This document shows positions 1 to 7,512 of a DNA stretch of 64,000 bases, piece by piece. The stretch is from Nocardia aobensis NBRC 100429 (lineage in GTDB: Bacteria; Actinomycetota; Actinomycetes; Mycobacteriales; Mycobacteriaceae), in the NCBI RefSeq assembly GCF_000308375.1, contig NZ_BAFQ01000296.1, forward strand, positions 28,926 through 92,925, in the 5' to 3' direction. Under the pieces are notes generated by a model, which saw only the letters and a list, made by a program, of their open reading frames with translations, searched no databases and was not told the origin of the DNA. A program made the translations under genes and the position numbers. Every line of letters begins with the position of its first letter. The first letter of the stretch is position 1.

Positions 1-273
1 GACCGCTTCCGGGCCCGGGCACTGCTCTGGCTGACCTCGATCGGCGGCGCGAGCATGGTGCTGAGCGGCGTCGGTCGTATGAACGATCACCTGTCGTTCC
101 TGCGGGCGCCAGATTCCACGTGGGAGCAGATCTTCTCGGCGCTGGCCTGGATCGCGCTCTCGGCGGCGGGCTGGATCGTGCAACGCCATCTGTTCGCCGA
201 GAAACTCGGTATCGACCATCTCGCCGGACGGGACAAGCACGACGGCGGCGGCGCCGTCGCCACCGGGCACTGA
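1..273 (+). CDS. membrane protein, C-terminal part (5' end outside window)
   Basis: The reading frame is open from the first base of the window to a TGA, so this is the 3' end of a longer gene. About 90 residues are visible. Two hydrophobic stretches can be seen, one near the start (ALLWLTSIGGASMVL) and one around IFSALAWIALSAAGWIV, followed by a polar glycine- and histidine-rich tail, so it ends in a membrane-spanning region with a hydrophilic C-terminus. I do not recognise the family. A 7-bp inverted repeat follows the stop codon. Confidence 0.6.
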   Translation, partial: DRFRARALLWLTSIGGASMVLSGVGRMNDHLSFLRAPDSTWEQIFSALAWIALSAAGWIVQRHLFAEKLGIDHLAGRDKHDGGGAVATGH

Positions 274-288
274 TACCGGCATGGCGGT

Positions 289-313
289 CACCTCATCCGA
301 TTCGGGTGAGGTG
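289..313. repeat. inverted repeat after the first gene, shares 11 bases with 1798-1808
   Basis: The arms CACCTCA (289-295) and TGAGGTG (307-313) pair perfectly around an 11-base loop. It lies 16 bases after a stop codon, so it could end transcription of the first gene. There is no U-tract. The right half contains TCGGGTGAGGT (302-312), found again at 1798-1808 inside another hairpin, which also allows a protein-binding site. Confidence 0.35.
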
Positions 314-369
314 GGCCGGCCTCACCTGCGGCAGAGTCGTCGGGAACCCCCGCTCGGAAGGAGTCGGAG

Positions 370-792
370 ATGACAACCCCGTCGCAGCACCGCGCGCCGG
401 CCAACAGCCACCCCGTGCGGCAGGGTTTCGCCGCCGGGACCTCGATCGGCGCCGCGGTCCTGCTCGTCACGGTCGGCATTCTGTCGATCCTGCAGGGGAT
501 TTCGGCTGTGGCCGACGACACCCTGTTCGTGGCCGGGCCCGATTACGTCTACAAGGTCGACCTGACCACGTGGGGCTGGGTCCACATCGGACTCGGGATC
601 GTGCTCGTGCTGTGCGCGCTGGGTCTGATGGCCGGAACCGCGTGGGGTCGCGGTGCGGCGATCGGCATCGCGGCGCTGTCGATCATCGCGAATTTCCTCT
701 GGTTGCCGTGGTATCCCTGGTGGTCGCTGATCGTGATCGCCCTCGACGTCGTGGTCATCTGGGCCGTCGCCACCTGGCGCCCGCAGATGTGA
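370..792 (+). CDS. DUF7144 family membrane protein
   Basis: A 140-residue integral membrane protein with four hydrophobic segments: a first helix at about residues 25-45, then a short loop with the family-like motif YKVDLTTWGWVH, and three further helices ending in IWAVATW. Length and the TWGW/PWYPWW signatures fit the actinobacterial DUF7144 family, whose function is unknown. The ATG follows a good ribosome binding site (AAGGAG, 6 bases away). The next gene starts 8 bases after its stop, so the two are probably co-transcribed. I recognise the family with fair confidence but can infer no biochemical role. Confidence 0.75.
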   Translation: MTTPSQHRAPANSHPVRQGFAAGTSIGAAVLLVTVGILSILQGISAVADDTLFVAGPDYVYKVDLTTWGWVHIGLGIVLVLCALGLMAGTAWGRGAAIGIAALSIIANFLWLPWYPWWSLIVIALDVVVIWAVATWRPQM

Positions 793-799
793 TGCGGAC

Positions 800-1459
800 A
801 TGGGTGCTGTCCTCGGTGATCTGCTGCCCCTGGCGGTCGGTGTCGCGATCTCACCGATACCGATCGTGGCCGCCATCCTGATCATCCTCTCGGCGAACGC
901 CGCCCGCGCGGGAACCGGCTTCGCGATCGGCTGGGTGCTCGGAATTGTCGGCGTCACAACGATTTTCGTGGTGCTGTCCGGAACGCTGTCGGATTCGCAG
1001 GACAAGCATTCGTCGACGGTGACCGCGTGGGTGAAGATCGTGCTGGGCGTCGTGCTGCTGGGATTGGCCGCGATGCAGTGGCGGTCGCGCTCCGACACCG
1101 GTGTACCCGGGTGGATGCGCGCGATCGACACGTTGAGCGCGGTGGGCGCGGTCGGCCTGGGGGCGCTGCTCTCGGCAGTGAATCCGAAGAATCTGCTGCT
1201 GTGCGTCTCGGCCGGGGTGGCCATCGGCACCAGTGGGATCGGTGGCGGGCAGGAGGTGATCGCCGTGCTGGTGTTCACGGTGATCGCGGCCGCCAGTGTG
1301 CTGGTGGTGGTGATCGGATATCTGGTGGCCGCCGAACGGCTGCGGGAACCGCTCGATCGCGCCCGGCGGTGGTTGCAGGCGAACAATCACGTCGTGATGG
1401 CGATCGTGCTGCTGGTGATGGGCGCCGTCGTCCTGGGAAAGGGAATCGGCGGACTGTGA
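800..1459 (+). CDS. GAP family (Sap-like) membrane protein
   Basis: A 219-residue polytopic membrane protein with about six helices. The N-terminus (LPLAVGVAISPIPIVAAILI) and the internal NPKNLLL motif are typical of the GAP/Sap family; in mycobacteria Gap proteins have been linked to transport of glycopeptidolipids to the cell surface, with other members involved in small-molecule export. Which substrate this member handles cannot be read from the sequence. It starts 8 bases after the DUF7144 gene, suggesting one operon, and converges on the LapA-domain gene 5 bases downstream. Confidence 0.75.
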   Translation: MGAVLGDLLPLAVGVAISPIPIVAAILIILSANAARAGTGFAIGWVLGIVGVTTIFVVLSGTLSDSQDKHSSTVTAWVKIVLGVVLLGLAAMQWRSRSDTGVPGWMRAIDTLSAVGAVGLGALLSAVNPKNLLLCVSAGVAIGTSGIGGGQEVIAVLVFTVIAAASVLVVVIGYLVAAERLREPLDRARRWLQANNHVVMAIVLLVMGAVVLGKGIGGL

Positions 1460-1463
1460 CCGG

Positions 1464-1688
1464 TCAGCGCCGGCCGCGGTGGGTGAACAGGCCCACGATC
1501 CAGCCGACGACGAACATGATCAACAGCACCAGCCACAGTGGCGAACTGATGGTCACGGTGAGGATGTTGATGTCGACGCGATGATGATTCTGCGCGACGA
1601 AGATGACGGCCAGAATCGCCAGCACGATCGCCACCCACTGCCGCGGCGAGATGCGCGACAGCAGGGAAGGTTTAGCGGCCCGATCCAT
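1464..1688 (-). CDS. LapA domain small membrane protein
   Basis: A 74-residue protein with two hydrophobic helices (about residues 16-31 and 46-64) separated by a short polar stretch containing FVAQNHHRVDI, the pattern of the LapA (DUF1049) domain; such proteins are small inner-membrane proteins of poorly defined role in envelope and lipopolysaccharide assembly or stress. The start at 1688 is chosen because AGGAGGAG lies directly before it; an in-frame extension upstream is rich in Arg/Pro and looks non-coding. It is divergent from the sulfatase gene. Confidence 0.75.
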   Translation of the reverse strand: MDRAAKPSLLSRISPRQWVAIVLAILAVIFVAQNHHRVDINILTVTISSPLWLVLLIMFVVGWIVGLFTHRGRR

Positions 1689-1788
1689 GGTCTCCTCCTG
1701 TGGCTCGCTCATCGGTGACACGGGCATCGCCGACCGGCAGCGCCGAATGCCGTCCAACCGATGATCCGTCGGGCGAGCCGTGCCCACT

Positions 1789-1808
1789 TCACCCGTCTCG
1801 GGTGAGGT
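1789..1808. repeat. small hairpin repeating the 302-312 motif
   Basis: TCACCC (1789-1794) pairs with GGGTGA (1800-1805) around a 5-base loop, and TCGGGTGAGGT (1798-1808) repeats the 11-mer found at 302-312. It sits in the divergent region between the LapA-domain gene and the sulfatase gene, so a regulatory site is possible. Only two copies were noticed. Confidence 0.3.
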
Positions 1809-1882
1809 CGTCACCCCACCGAGCTGGGAATGTCGCGGGCGAGTCGACACAACCAGCCTTCGTGCAGATTGGGGTGCGTGCT

Positions 1883-3778
1883 ATGACCGGCCAGGGCGAC
1901 GTTTCCGGGAGCGTGCGGACACAGAACGAGGAGGCGACCCGGGCCCTGCCCTTCGGGGACGATCAGGATTTCGCGGACGCGCGACGTGGATTCATCGCGG
2001 CGCTGGAACCCGGCGTGGTCGAGAATGCGGCCGGCGATGTGGTGTGGGACAGCGACGGTTACGCCTTCCTCGACGGGGAATGCCCGCCCACCGTGCATCC
2101 CAGCCTGTGGCGGCAGTCGAAATTGTGTGCCATCCAAGGGTTGTTCGAGGTGACCGAGGGGATTTATCAGATTCGCGGGCTCGATCTGTCGAATATGACC
2201 GTGGTCGAGGGCGATACCGGCGTGATCGTGATCGATCCGCTGATCTCCCGGGAAACCGCTGCGGCGGGACTCGCGCTGTATCGCACCCACCGCGGTGACC
2301 GGCCGGTGACCGGGGTGATCTATTCGCATTCACATATCGACCATTTCGGCGGCGTGAAAGGTGTGACCACGCCGGAGGATGTCGCGGCGGGCCGCTGCCC
2401 GATTCTCGCGCCCGCCGGATTCGTCGAACATGCCGTCGAGGAGAACGTCTACGCCGGCACCGCCATGGCCCGCCGCGCCGCCTACATGTACGGCGCCGCC
2501 CTGGGGCGGGGGCCGCAGGGCGCGGTCGGCGCCGGATTGGGGCCGACGACCTCGACCGGAACCCCGACCCTCATCACGCCCACGACCGACATCACCCACA
2601 CCGGGCAGACGGAGATCGTCGACGGTGTGCGCATCGAATTCCAGATGACTCCGGGCACCGAGGCGCCGTCGGAGATGAATTTCTATTTTCCCGACCGGCG
2701 CGCACTGTGTATGGCGGAGAACGCGACGCACACCCTGCACAATCTGCTGACACTTCGCGGCGCCCTGGTGCGCGACCCGCATGTGTGGTCGAAATATCTG
2801 ACCGAATCGATCAATCGTTATGCCGCACAGGCGGATGTGCTGTTCGCCTCGCACCACTGGCCCACCTGGGGAACCGAAAATCTCACGGAATTCCTCGCGC
2901 TGCAACGCGATCTGTACGGGTATCTGCACGACCAGACGGTGCGCGCGCTGAACAAGGGCGCCGTCGGCATCGAAATCGCCGAGACCATCGAACTGCCACC
3001 GGCCCTCGCCGCGGCCTGGCACACGCACGGCTATTACGGTTCGGTCAGCCACAATGTGAAGGCGATCTATCAGCGCTACATGGGCTGGTTCGAAGGGAAC
3101 CCGGCCACCCTGTGGGAGCATCCGCCCAGCGAATCGGCGAAGCGGCACGTCGACTTCATGGGCGGCGCCGAGCAGGTGCTGAAGAAGGCGCGCGACTCGT
3201 TCGCCGCCGGCGATTTCCGGTGGGTGGCACAGGTTCTCAACTACGTGATATTCGCCGACCCCGGCAATCGCGAGGCACGGGCGCTGCAGGCCGACACCTT
3301 CGAACAACTCGGCTACGGTTCGGAGAACGGCACCTGGCGCAACTTCTTCCTGATGGGCGCCTACGAGTTGCGCAATGGATCGGTCGGCACGCCCACGGTC
3401 GCCGACGCGCCCGATATCGCCGCGGCGCTCACGGTGGAACAGCTCTTCGACGCCATCGCGCTCCGGATCGACGGTCCCAAGGCCTGGTCGGCCGATATCA
3501 CCATCGACTGGACGATTTCCGACCTGGATCTCGTGCATCGCACCCAACTGCGCAACGGCGTCCTCGTCCACTACGACGTGAGCGCCGGTATGCCCGCTCC
3601 GGACGTCACGTTCACCCTGTCCGACGGCGATCTGCACGCGGCGCTGCTCGGCGCGAAGGATATGCAGCAGCTGATCGCCGACGGCGCGGTCACCGTCGAC
3701 GGCGATGTGTCGAAGCTGATCGAACTGGTCGGCTACCTGGACGCGCCCGACCCCGACTTCGCGATCGTGACGCCTTAG
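1883..3778 (+). CDS. alkyl/aryl sulfatase, metallo-beta-lactamase fold (SdsA1/YjcS type)
   Basis: A 631-residue class III (zinc-dependent) alkyl sulfatase, the family that hydrolyses alkyl sulfate esters such as dodecyl sulfate to alcohol and sulfate. The N-terminal metallo-beta-lactamase domain carries the metal motif HSHIDHFGG; the central dimerisation domain includes YYGSVSHNVKA and LWEHPPSE; the C-terminus (about the last 120 residues) is the SCP2-like lipid-binding domain with TFTLSDGDLHA. Length fits the family. I start at the ATG at 1883, because the longer frame upstream reads as low-complexity shadow. No Tat or Sec signal is visible, unlike some secreted homologues, so it is probably cytoplasmic. 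Confidence 0.9.
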   Translation: MTGQGDVSGSVRTQNEEATRALPFGDDQDFADARRGFIAALEPGVVENAAGDVVWDSDGYAFLDGECPPTVHPSLWRQSKLCAIQGLFEVTEGIYQIRGLDLSNMTVVEGDTGVIVIDPLISRETAAAGLALYRTHRGDRPVTGVIYSHSHIDHFGGVKGVTTPEDVAAGRCPILAPAGFVEHAVEENVYAGTAMARRAAYMYGAALGRGPQGAVGAGLGPTTSTGTPTLITPTTDITHTGQTEIVDGVRIEFQMTPGTEAPSEMNFYFPDRRALCMAENATHTLHNLLTLRGALVRDPHVWSKYLTESINRYAAQADVLFASHHWPTWGTENLTEFLALQRDLYGYLHDQTVRALNKGAVGIEIAETIELPPALAAAWHTHGYYGSVSHNVKAIYQRYMGWFEGNPATLWEHPPSESAKRHVDFMGGAEQVLKKARDSFAAGDFRWVAQVLNYVIFADPGNREARALQADTFEQLGYGSENGTWRNFFLMGAYELRNGSVGTPTVADAPDIAAALTVEQLFDAIALRIDGPKAWSADITIDWTISDLDLVHRTQLRNGVLVHYDVSAGMPAPDVTFTLSDGDLHAALLGAKDMQQLIADGAVTVDGDVSKLIELVGYLDAPDPDFAIVTP

Positions 3779-3811
3779 CGGGCGTCGGAGACTGCCGCCG
3801 TCACCGGCCGG

Positions 3812-5278
3812 TCACAGCTGTTCCAGATCGCGAGTCGCCGGCCCCTCCAACAGTTTTCCGTCGTGGGTGAAGCGCGAGCCGTGCAGCGGGCAATCCCACG
3901 AACGCTCGGCGTCGTTCCAGTTCAGGATGCCGTACAGGTGTGGGCAGATCGGCGACACGGTCGAGGTGGTGCCGTCGACGGTGCAGACCCCGACGGGGCG
4001 GATGCCGCGACGCTCCACCCGGCCCTCGCCCTCGGCGGGGGTGCCACCGCCACCGAACGCCGCGCTCAGCCAGCCGGTCGTCAGATGCCGTGCGACTTGG
4101 ATATTCATCGACGCGGCCTTCGCCAGACCGGTCACTTCGCTGCCGCGCCAGGTGCGATACGCCTGCGCCCACGGCTGATGGCCGCCCAGTGCGATGCCGG
4201 CCAGCGCGAGACCCGCCGCCACCGCGTTGGTCATCCCCCATTTCGCGTAGCCGGTGGCGACGAGAATGTGATCGCTGCCCGGAAGCAGCGGCCCGACGTA
4301 GGGCAGTTGGTCGATGGCCGAATAGTCCTGGGCCGACCAGCGATGGGTCAGCTCGGCATCGGGGAAGTGCGTGCGCGTCCAGTTGTACATGTCGGCGACG
4401 TGGGCCATCGCCGATCGGGTTCGGCCCACCACATGCCCGCTGCCGCCGACGAGCAGCAGATCCTCGCCGCCGTGCGGGGCGTACCGCAGTGACCGGGTGG
4501 GCTGGTCGGCGGACAGGTACATCTCGTGAGGGAATTCGCCGGGCACCCGGAACGCGGCGGCGTAGGAGCGGTGGGGTTCGAGCCGCGCGAAGTATCCGCC
4601 GCGGTCGAGAATCGGTGTGCCGGTGGCCAATACGACGGTCTTCGCGCGGATATCGCCGCGGTCGGTCGACACCGTGTCGCCGTGGACGGCGTGGACGCGG
4701 GTGCGTTCGAAGATCGTCGCACCGTGGCGGCAGGCCTGCAGGGTCAGCCCCTCGAGGACGTCCATCGGGTCGAACTGCGCCTGCTCCGCCATACCCACGG
4801 CGCCGTGGGTGTGGAACGGCAGCGCGGTCTCCTCGGACCACGCGACGTCGAGTCCGGCCTGTTCGCAGGCACGAAATTCCTTGCGCACCAAGTCGGTTGC
4901 GTCCTCGGTGCCGGCGTAGGTGACCGCGTCCGCGTGCTGGGTGGCGATGTCGTTCTCGGCGCAGAACCGCAGGAGCCATTGCTGGCCCTCCAGGTTCGCG
5001 TCGACGTATTTGCGCACCGTGCTCGCCGAATGCTTCGCGGTGATCGCCGAGAGGTGCGTGCCCTGCAGCATGCTGAGCTTGCCGGTGGTGTTGCCGGTCG
5101 TGACCGCGCCGATCGTGCGGCCCTCGAGCACCGCGACCGTGCGCCCGGCGCGGGCGAAGAGCAGGGCGGTCACCAGGCCGGTGAGCCCGGCGCCGACGAC
5201 GACGCAGTCGTACTCCCCGTCGGGTTCCGGGGTCACCGGGACCGAGACGGGCGCTCGATCGAGCCACAGAGATGTCAC
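3812..5278 (-). CDS. FAD-dependent oxidoreductase with C-terminal Rieske [2Fe-2S] domain
   Basis: A 488-residue fusion protein. The N-terminal DAO-type FAD domain has the dinucleotide motif VVGAGLTGL near residue 28 and an ATG(T) strand motif (VVLATGTP); the last 60 or so residues are a Rieske domain with CPHLYG and CPLHGS, supplying Cys-X-His and Cys-X2-His ligands. Family members are predicted oxidoreductases passing electrons between flavin and a high-potential cluster; the substrate is not known. It lies 37 bases downstream of a small gene that ends the ApbE/NuoF-like redox operon and runs in the same direction, so it may be the last gene of that operon. Confidence 0.9.
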   Translation of the reverse strand: MTSLWLDRAPVSVPVTPEPDGEYDCVVVGAGLTGLVTALLFARAGRTVAVLEGRTIGAVTTGNTTGKLSMLQGTHLSAITAKHSASTVRKYVDANLEGQQWLLRFCAENDIATQHADAVTYAGTEDATDLVRKEFRACEQAGLDVAWSEETALPFHTHGAVGMAEQAQFDPMDVLEGLTLQACRHGATIFERTRVHAVHGDTVSTDRGDIRAKTVVLATGTPILDRGGYFARLEPHRSYAAAFRVPGEFPHEMYLSADQPTRSLRYAPHGGEDLLLVGGSGHVVGRTRSAMAHVADMYNWTRTHFPDAELTHRWSAQDYSAIDQLPYVGPLLPGSDHILVATGYAKWGMTNAVAAGLALAGIALGGHQPWAQAYRTWRGSEVTGLAKAASMNIQVARHLTTGWLSAAFGGGGTPAEGEGRVERRGIRPVGVCTVDGTTSTVSPICPHLYGILNWNDAERSWDCPLHGSRFTHDGKLLEGPATRDLEQL

Positions 5279-5315
5279 CGGACCAGCCTCCTGTCGTTGC
5301 GCGTGTTCCGCCTCG

Positions 5316-5438
5316 TCACCGCAGGTTGCCTTCTTTGTCCGGCGGCTCCGTCCGGCCCGACCGGTGATTGTGGATCGTGCGGTACAGCAGCACCGCGGCG
5401 ACCAGGACGACCAAGCCGACGATCACCAGTAGCTCCAT
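5316..5438 (-). CDS. 40-residue single-helix membrane protein
   Basis: A small open frame starting ATG (5438) and ending TGA (5316). It begins MELLVIVGLVVLVAAVLLY, one clear transmembrane helix, followed by a polar tail with RTIHNHRSGR and a charged end. It starts 9 bases after the ferredoxin stop and has AAGGG upstream, which fits translation as the last small gene of the redox operon. The hydrophobic helix begins at the start codon, as expected for a real membrane microprotein. No family recognised; a small accessory subunit of the membrane redox complex is possible but unproven. Confidence 0.6.
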   Translation of the reverse strand: MELLVIVGLVVLVAAVLLYRTIHNHRSGRTEPPDKEGNLR

Positions 5439-5447
5439 ATCGAGCCC

Positions 5448-5708
5448 TTACCCTGGATGGTCGCCTTCAACCCCGTGTCCTCGGATCCGCCGCAGCGACA
5501 GCGCCAGGCGCGGGCACAGGCTCACCGCATCCCGGGCGGCGGCGGCCGACTCGCCGTCGAGGACCGGGTCCCGGTGGTCGCGGGTGAGCGGAAAGCCCCA
5601 GTCGTCGCGAGCGATGGCATGGGGGAGCAATTCGCTGCACAGGCCGCGGCCGTCGCAGCGAGTCCAGTCGATGTGCAGGCGCCACGCGGGGCGGTCGGGT
5701 GCGGTCAC
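5448..5708 (-). CDS. single-cluster ferredoxin, [3Fe-4S] type
   Basis: An 86-residue cytoplasmic electron carrier. It shows the three-cysteine pattern of actinobacterial [3Fe-4S] ferredoxins: CDGRGLC (Cys-X5-Cys) near residue 17 and LCPRLA (Cys-Pro) near residue 68; the fourth cysteine of a classical 4Fe cluster is absent. Its GTG start overlaps the stop of the NuoF-like gene by GTGA, so translation is probably coupled. In this operon it likely donates to, or accepts electrons from, the NuoF-like flavoprotein; in other actinobacteria such ferredoxins serve cytochromes P450, but none is adjacent here. Confidence 0.85.
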   Translation of the reverse strand: MTAPDRPAWRLHIDWTRCDGRGLCSELLPHAIARDDWGFPLTRDHRDPVLDGESAAAARDAVSLCPRLALSLRRIRGHGVEGDHPG

Positions 5709-6943
5709 CGGGCGGCTCCCTGGGAACGGGCACGGCAGGAACCGTGCCGGTGTCGGTCGATTTCCCCGGCGAAGACGGTCAGGGCGGAACGCGCCAGCCG
5801 CGCGGTCCCGTCGGGGTGGTGGCAGGCGCCGCGGCCGTCGACCAGATCGGCGATGCGGGCGATGTCCTGCGGCCGGGCGGGCCCGCCCGCCGCAAGATCG
5901 CCGACGGTGCGGGCCAGCTGCGGTAAGCCGTTGCGGCACGGACCGCACTGCCCGGCGCTCTGGGCGGCGAGGTAAGCGGTGAAATCGGCGGTGACCCGCA
6001 GCCCGCACTCGTCGTGGCGGAGGACACGCACGACGCCGGCGCCGGGTGTCGCGTGCCAGTGCCGCAACGCTGTCCGGGACAACGCCGCGCCGGTAAGGGC
6101 GGCGCCGGGCAGCCAGGCGCCGTGGTATCCGCCGACCAGAACCGCTTGGACCTCGGCCGGATCGGTGCGTCCGAACCGCTGGATCACCTCGGTGAGAGCG
6201 GTGCCGAGTGGAATCTCGACGACACCGGCGGCGGTGGTTCCGGACAGGGTGACCAGCATGGTGCCGGGTTCGTCGGGGGTTCCGGCGGCACGGAACCACG
6301 ACGGCCCGAATCGGGCCAGCAGCGCCAGATGGGCGAGGGTCTCCACGTTCTGCACCAGTGCCGGGCGGCCGTTCAGCCCGGGGCGGGAGGTGCTGACCGG
6401 CTTGTCTCGCGGGATCGGCGCGCGACCGGCCAGTCGCTCGAGGACCGCGCTCTTCTCCCCGGCCAGGAAGGTGTCGGCGGCGGGCGTGAGATCCACCCGC
6501 CTCGTGTCGTAGCCCGTGGACTGCCGCTCGGCGAGGGCGTGACGAATCGGGTCGAGCAGCCGTTGCGGGGCGTACAGGTGGCAGCGCTGCGCCCCCACGG
6601 CGGCGGCCGCCACGGACAGGCCGTCGAGTACGAGATGCGGTGCGCGCCAAAGCAATACGGCATCCTTGTCGCTGTCGGGTTCACCTTCGGCGCCGTTGGC
6701 GACCACGATCGCGCGTCGTCCACCAGCCACGGCGGCGAGCTTGCGCGCCACCGGGAAGCCCGCGCCTCCGCGACCGGTGAGACCCGCGGCCGACACCACG
6801 TCGATGAACTCGCGTCCGACGGCGCGTGCGGGGCCGTATCGCGCCACGTGCGCGGAGAGCTCGGGTCCGGTGGCCGCCAGCAGCCGGTCGGTGCCCGTCG
6901 GGGCGGGTGGAGTCGTGGGGGTTCCGGTCAGTGTCGTCGTCAT
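5705..6943 (-). CDS. NuoF-like NAD(P)H:acceptor flavoprotein (51-kDa subunit family)
   Basis: A 412-residue relative of the FMN/NADH-binding 51-kDa subunit of complex I. FMN/NADH motifs are present: GRGGAGFP at residues 58-65 and NGAEGEPDSDKD at about 83-94, plus QNVETLAH. The cluster-binding region is altered: the usual Ser-Cys-Gly-X-Cys-X2-Cys reads SAGQCGPC (329-336), so the first ligand is Ala330, leaving Cys333, Cys336 and Cys374. It is not part of a nuo operon; it overlaps the ferric-reductase-like gene (ATGA) and the ferredoxin (GTGA). It probably moves electrons between NAD(P)H, the ferredoxin and the membrane partner. Confidence 0.85.
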   Translation of the reverse strand: MTTTLTGTPTTPPAPTGTDRLLAATGPELSAHVARYGPARAVGREFIDVVSAAGLTGRGGAGFPVARKLAAVAGGRRAIVVANGAEGEPDSDKDAVLLWRAPHLVLDGLSVAAAAVGAQRCHLYAPQRLLDPIRHALAERQSTGYDTRRVDLTPAADTFLAGEKSAVLERLAGRAPIPRDKPVSTSRPGLNGRPALVQNVETLAHLALLARFGPSWFRAAGTPDEPGTMLVTLSGTTAAGVVEIPLGTALTEVIQRFGRTDPAEVQAVLVGGYHGAWLPGAALTGAALSRTALRHWHATPGAGVVRVLRHDECGLRVTADFTAYLAAQSAGQCGPCRNGLPQLARTVGDLAAGGPARPQDIARIADLVDGRGACHHPDGTARLARSALTVFAGEIDRHRHGSCRARSQGAAR

Positions 6944-7512
6944 CGCCGGCTCCTCTCGGGGGCTGTGCTGAATTCGGTGAAACCGCGGCTGAACCGCCAG
7001 ACGCCGGCGGTGGCCACGGCGAGGATGCACCCGCCGACGAGGGTGAGCAGCCAGACCCGGTCGACGTCACTTCCCGCCCCGAGCGTGTGGATCAGAGCCA
7101 CCGGCCACAGGGCGTAGACCGACCAGTGCACCAGGCGAAAGAGGCGGGGGCCCAGGCGATGTCGCAACAGGGCGGTGGTCACGACCACCGCCAGCAGGTC
7201 GACGGCCAGGGTGCCGAAACCCACCCACAGCGGCCGATAGCCGCCGGTGAACGGCACCACGACGGTCAGCAGCCGCAACTGGGCGTACGGATCGAAGAAC
7301 AGGGTCAGCACATGCAGGGCGACGAACGCCGTCGCCGCCAGTGCCGCGCCGCGGTGGAATTCGGCCAGCCCCGCGCGGGGGAGCAGGACGGCCCGCCCCG
7401 AGCGGGCGGCGATTCCGGCGACGGCCGCGACGGTCAGCAAGATCAGTGCCGTGATGCCGCTGCCCCGGCCGAACGCCCACAATGCCTGGTCGAACGCGGA
7501 GCTGCTTATCAT
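6940..7512 (-). CDS. ferric-reductase-like transmembrane protein (haem b)
   Basis: A 190-residue membrane protein with about five helices and paired histidines suited to haem b binding across the membrane: His53 (FHRGAA) and His67 (ALHVL) in one part, His129 (LVHWSVY) and His142 (ALIHTLG) in another. This is the ferric-reductase-like (FRD/YedZ-type) domain without an NAD-binding tail, so reductant must come from another protein, presumably the co-operonic NuoF-like subunit. It overlaps both neighbours by 4 bases. In ApbE-linked loci such proteins carry electrons out across the membrane to flavinylated carriers. Confidence 0.85.
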   Translation of the reverse strand: MISSSAFDQALWAFGRGSGITALILLTVAAVAGIAARSGRAVLLPRAGLAEFHRGAALAATAFVALHVLTLFFDPYAQLRLLTVVVPFTGGYRPLWVGFGTLAVDLLAVVVTTALLRHRLGPRLFRLVHWSVYALWPVALIHTLGAGSDVDRVWLLTLVGGCILAVATAGVWRFSRGFTEFSTAPERSRR

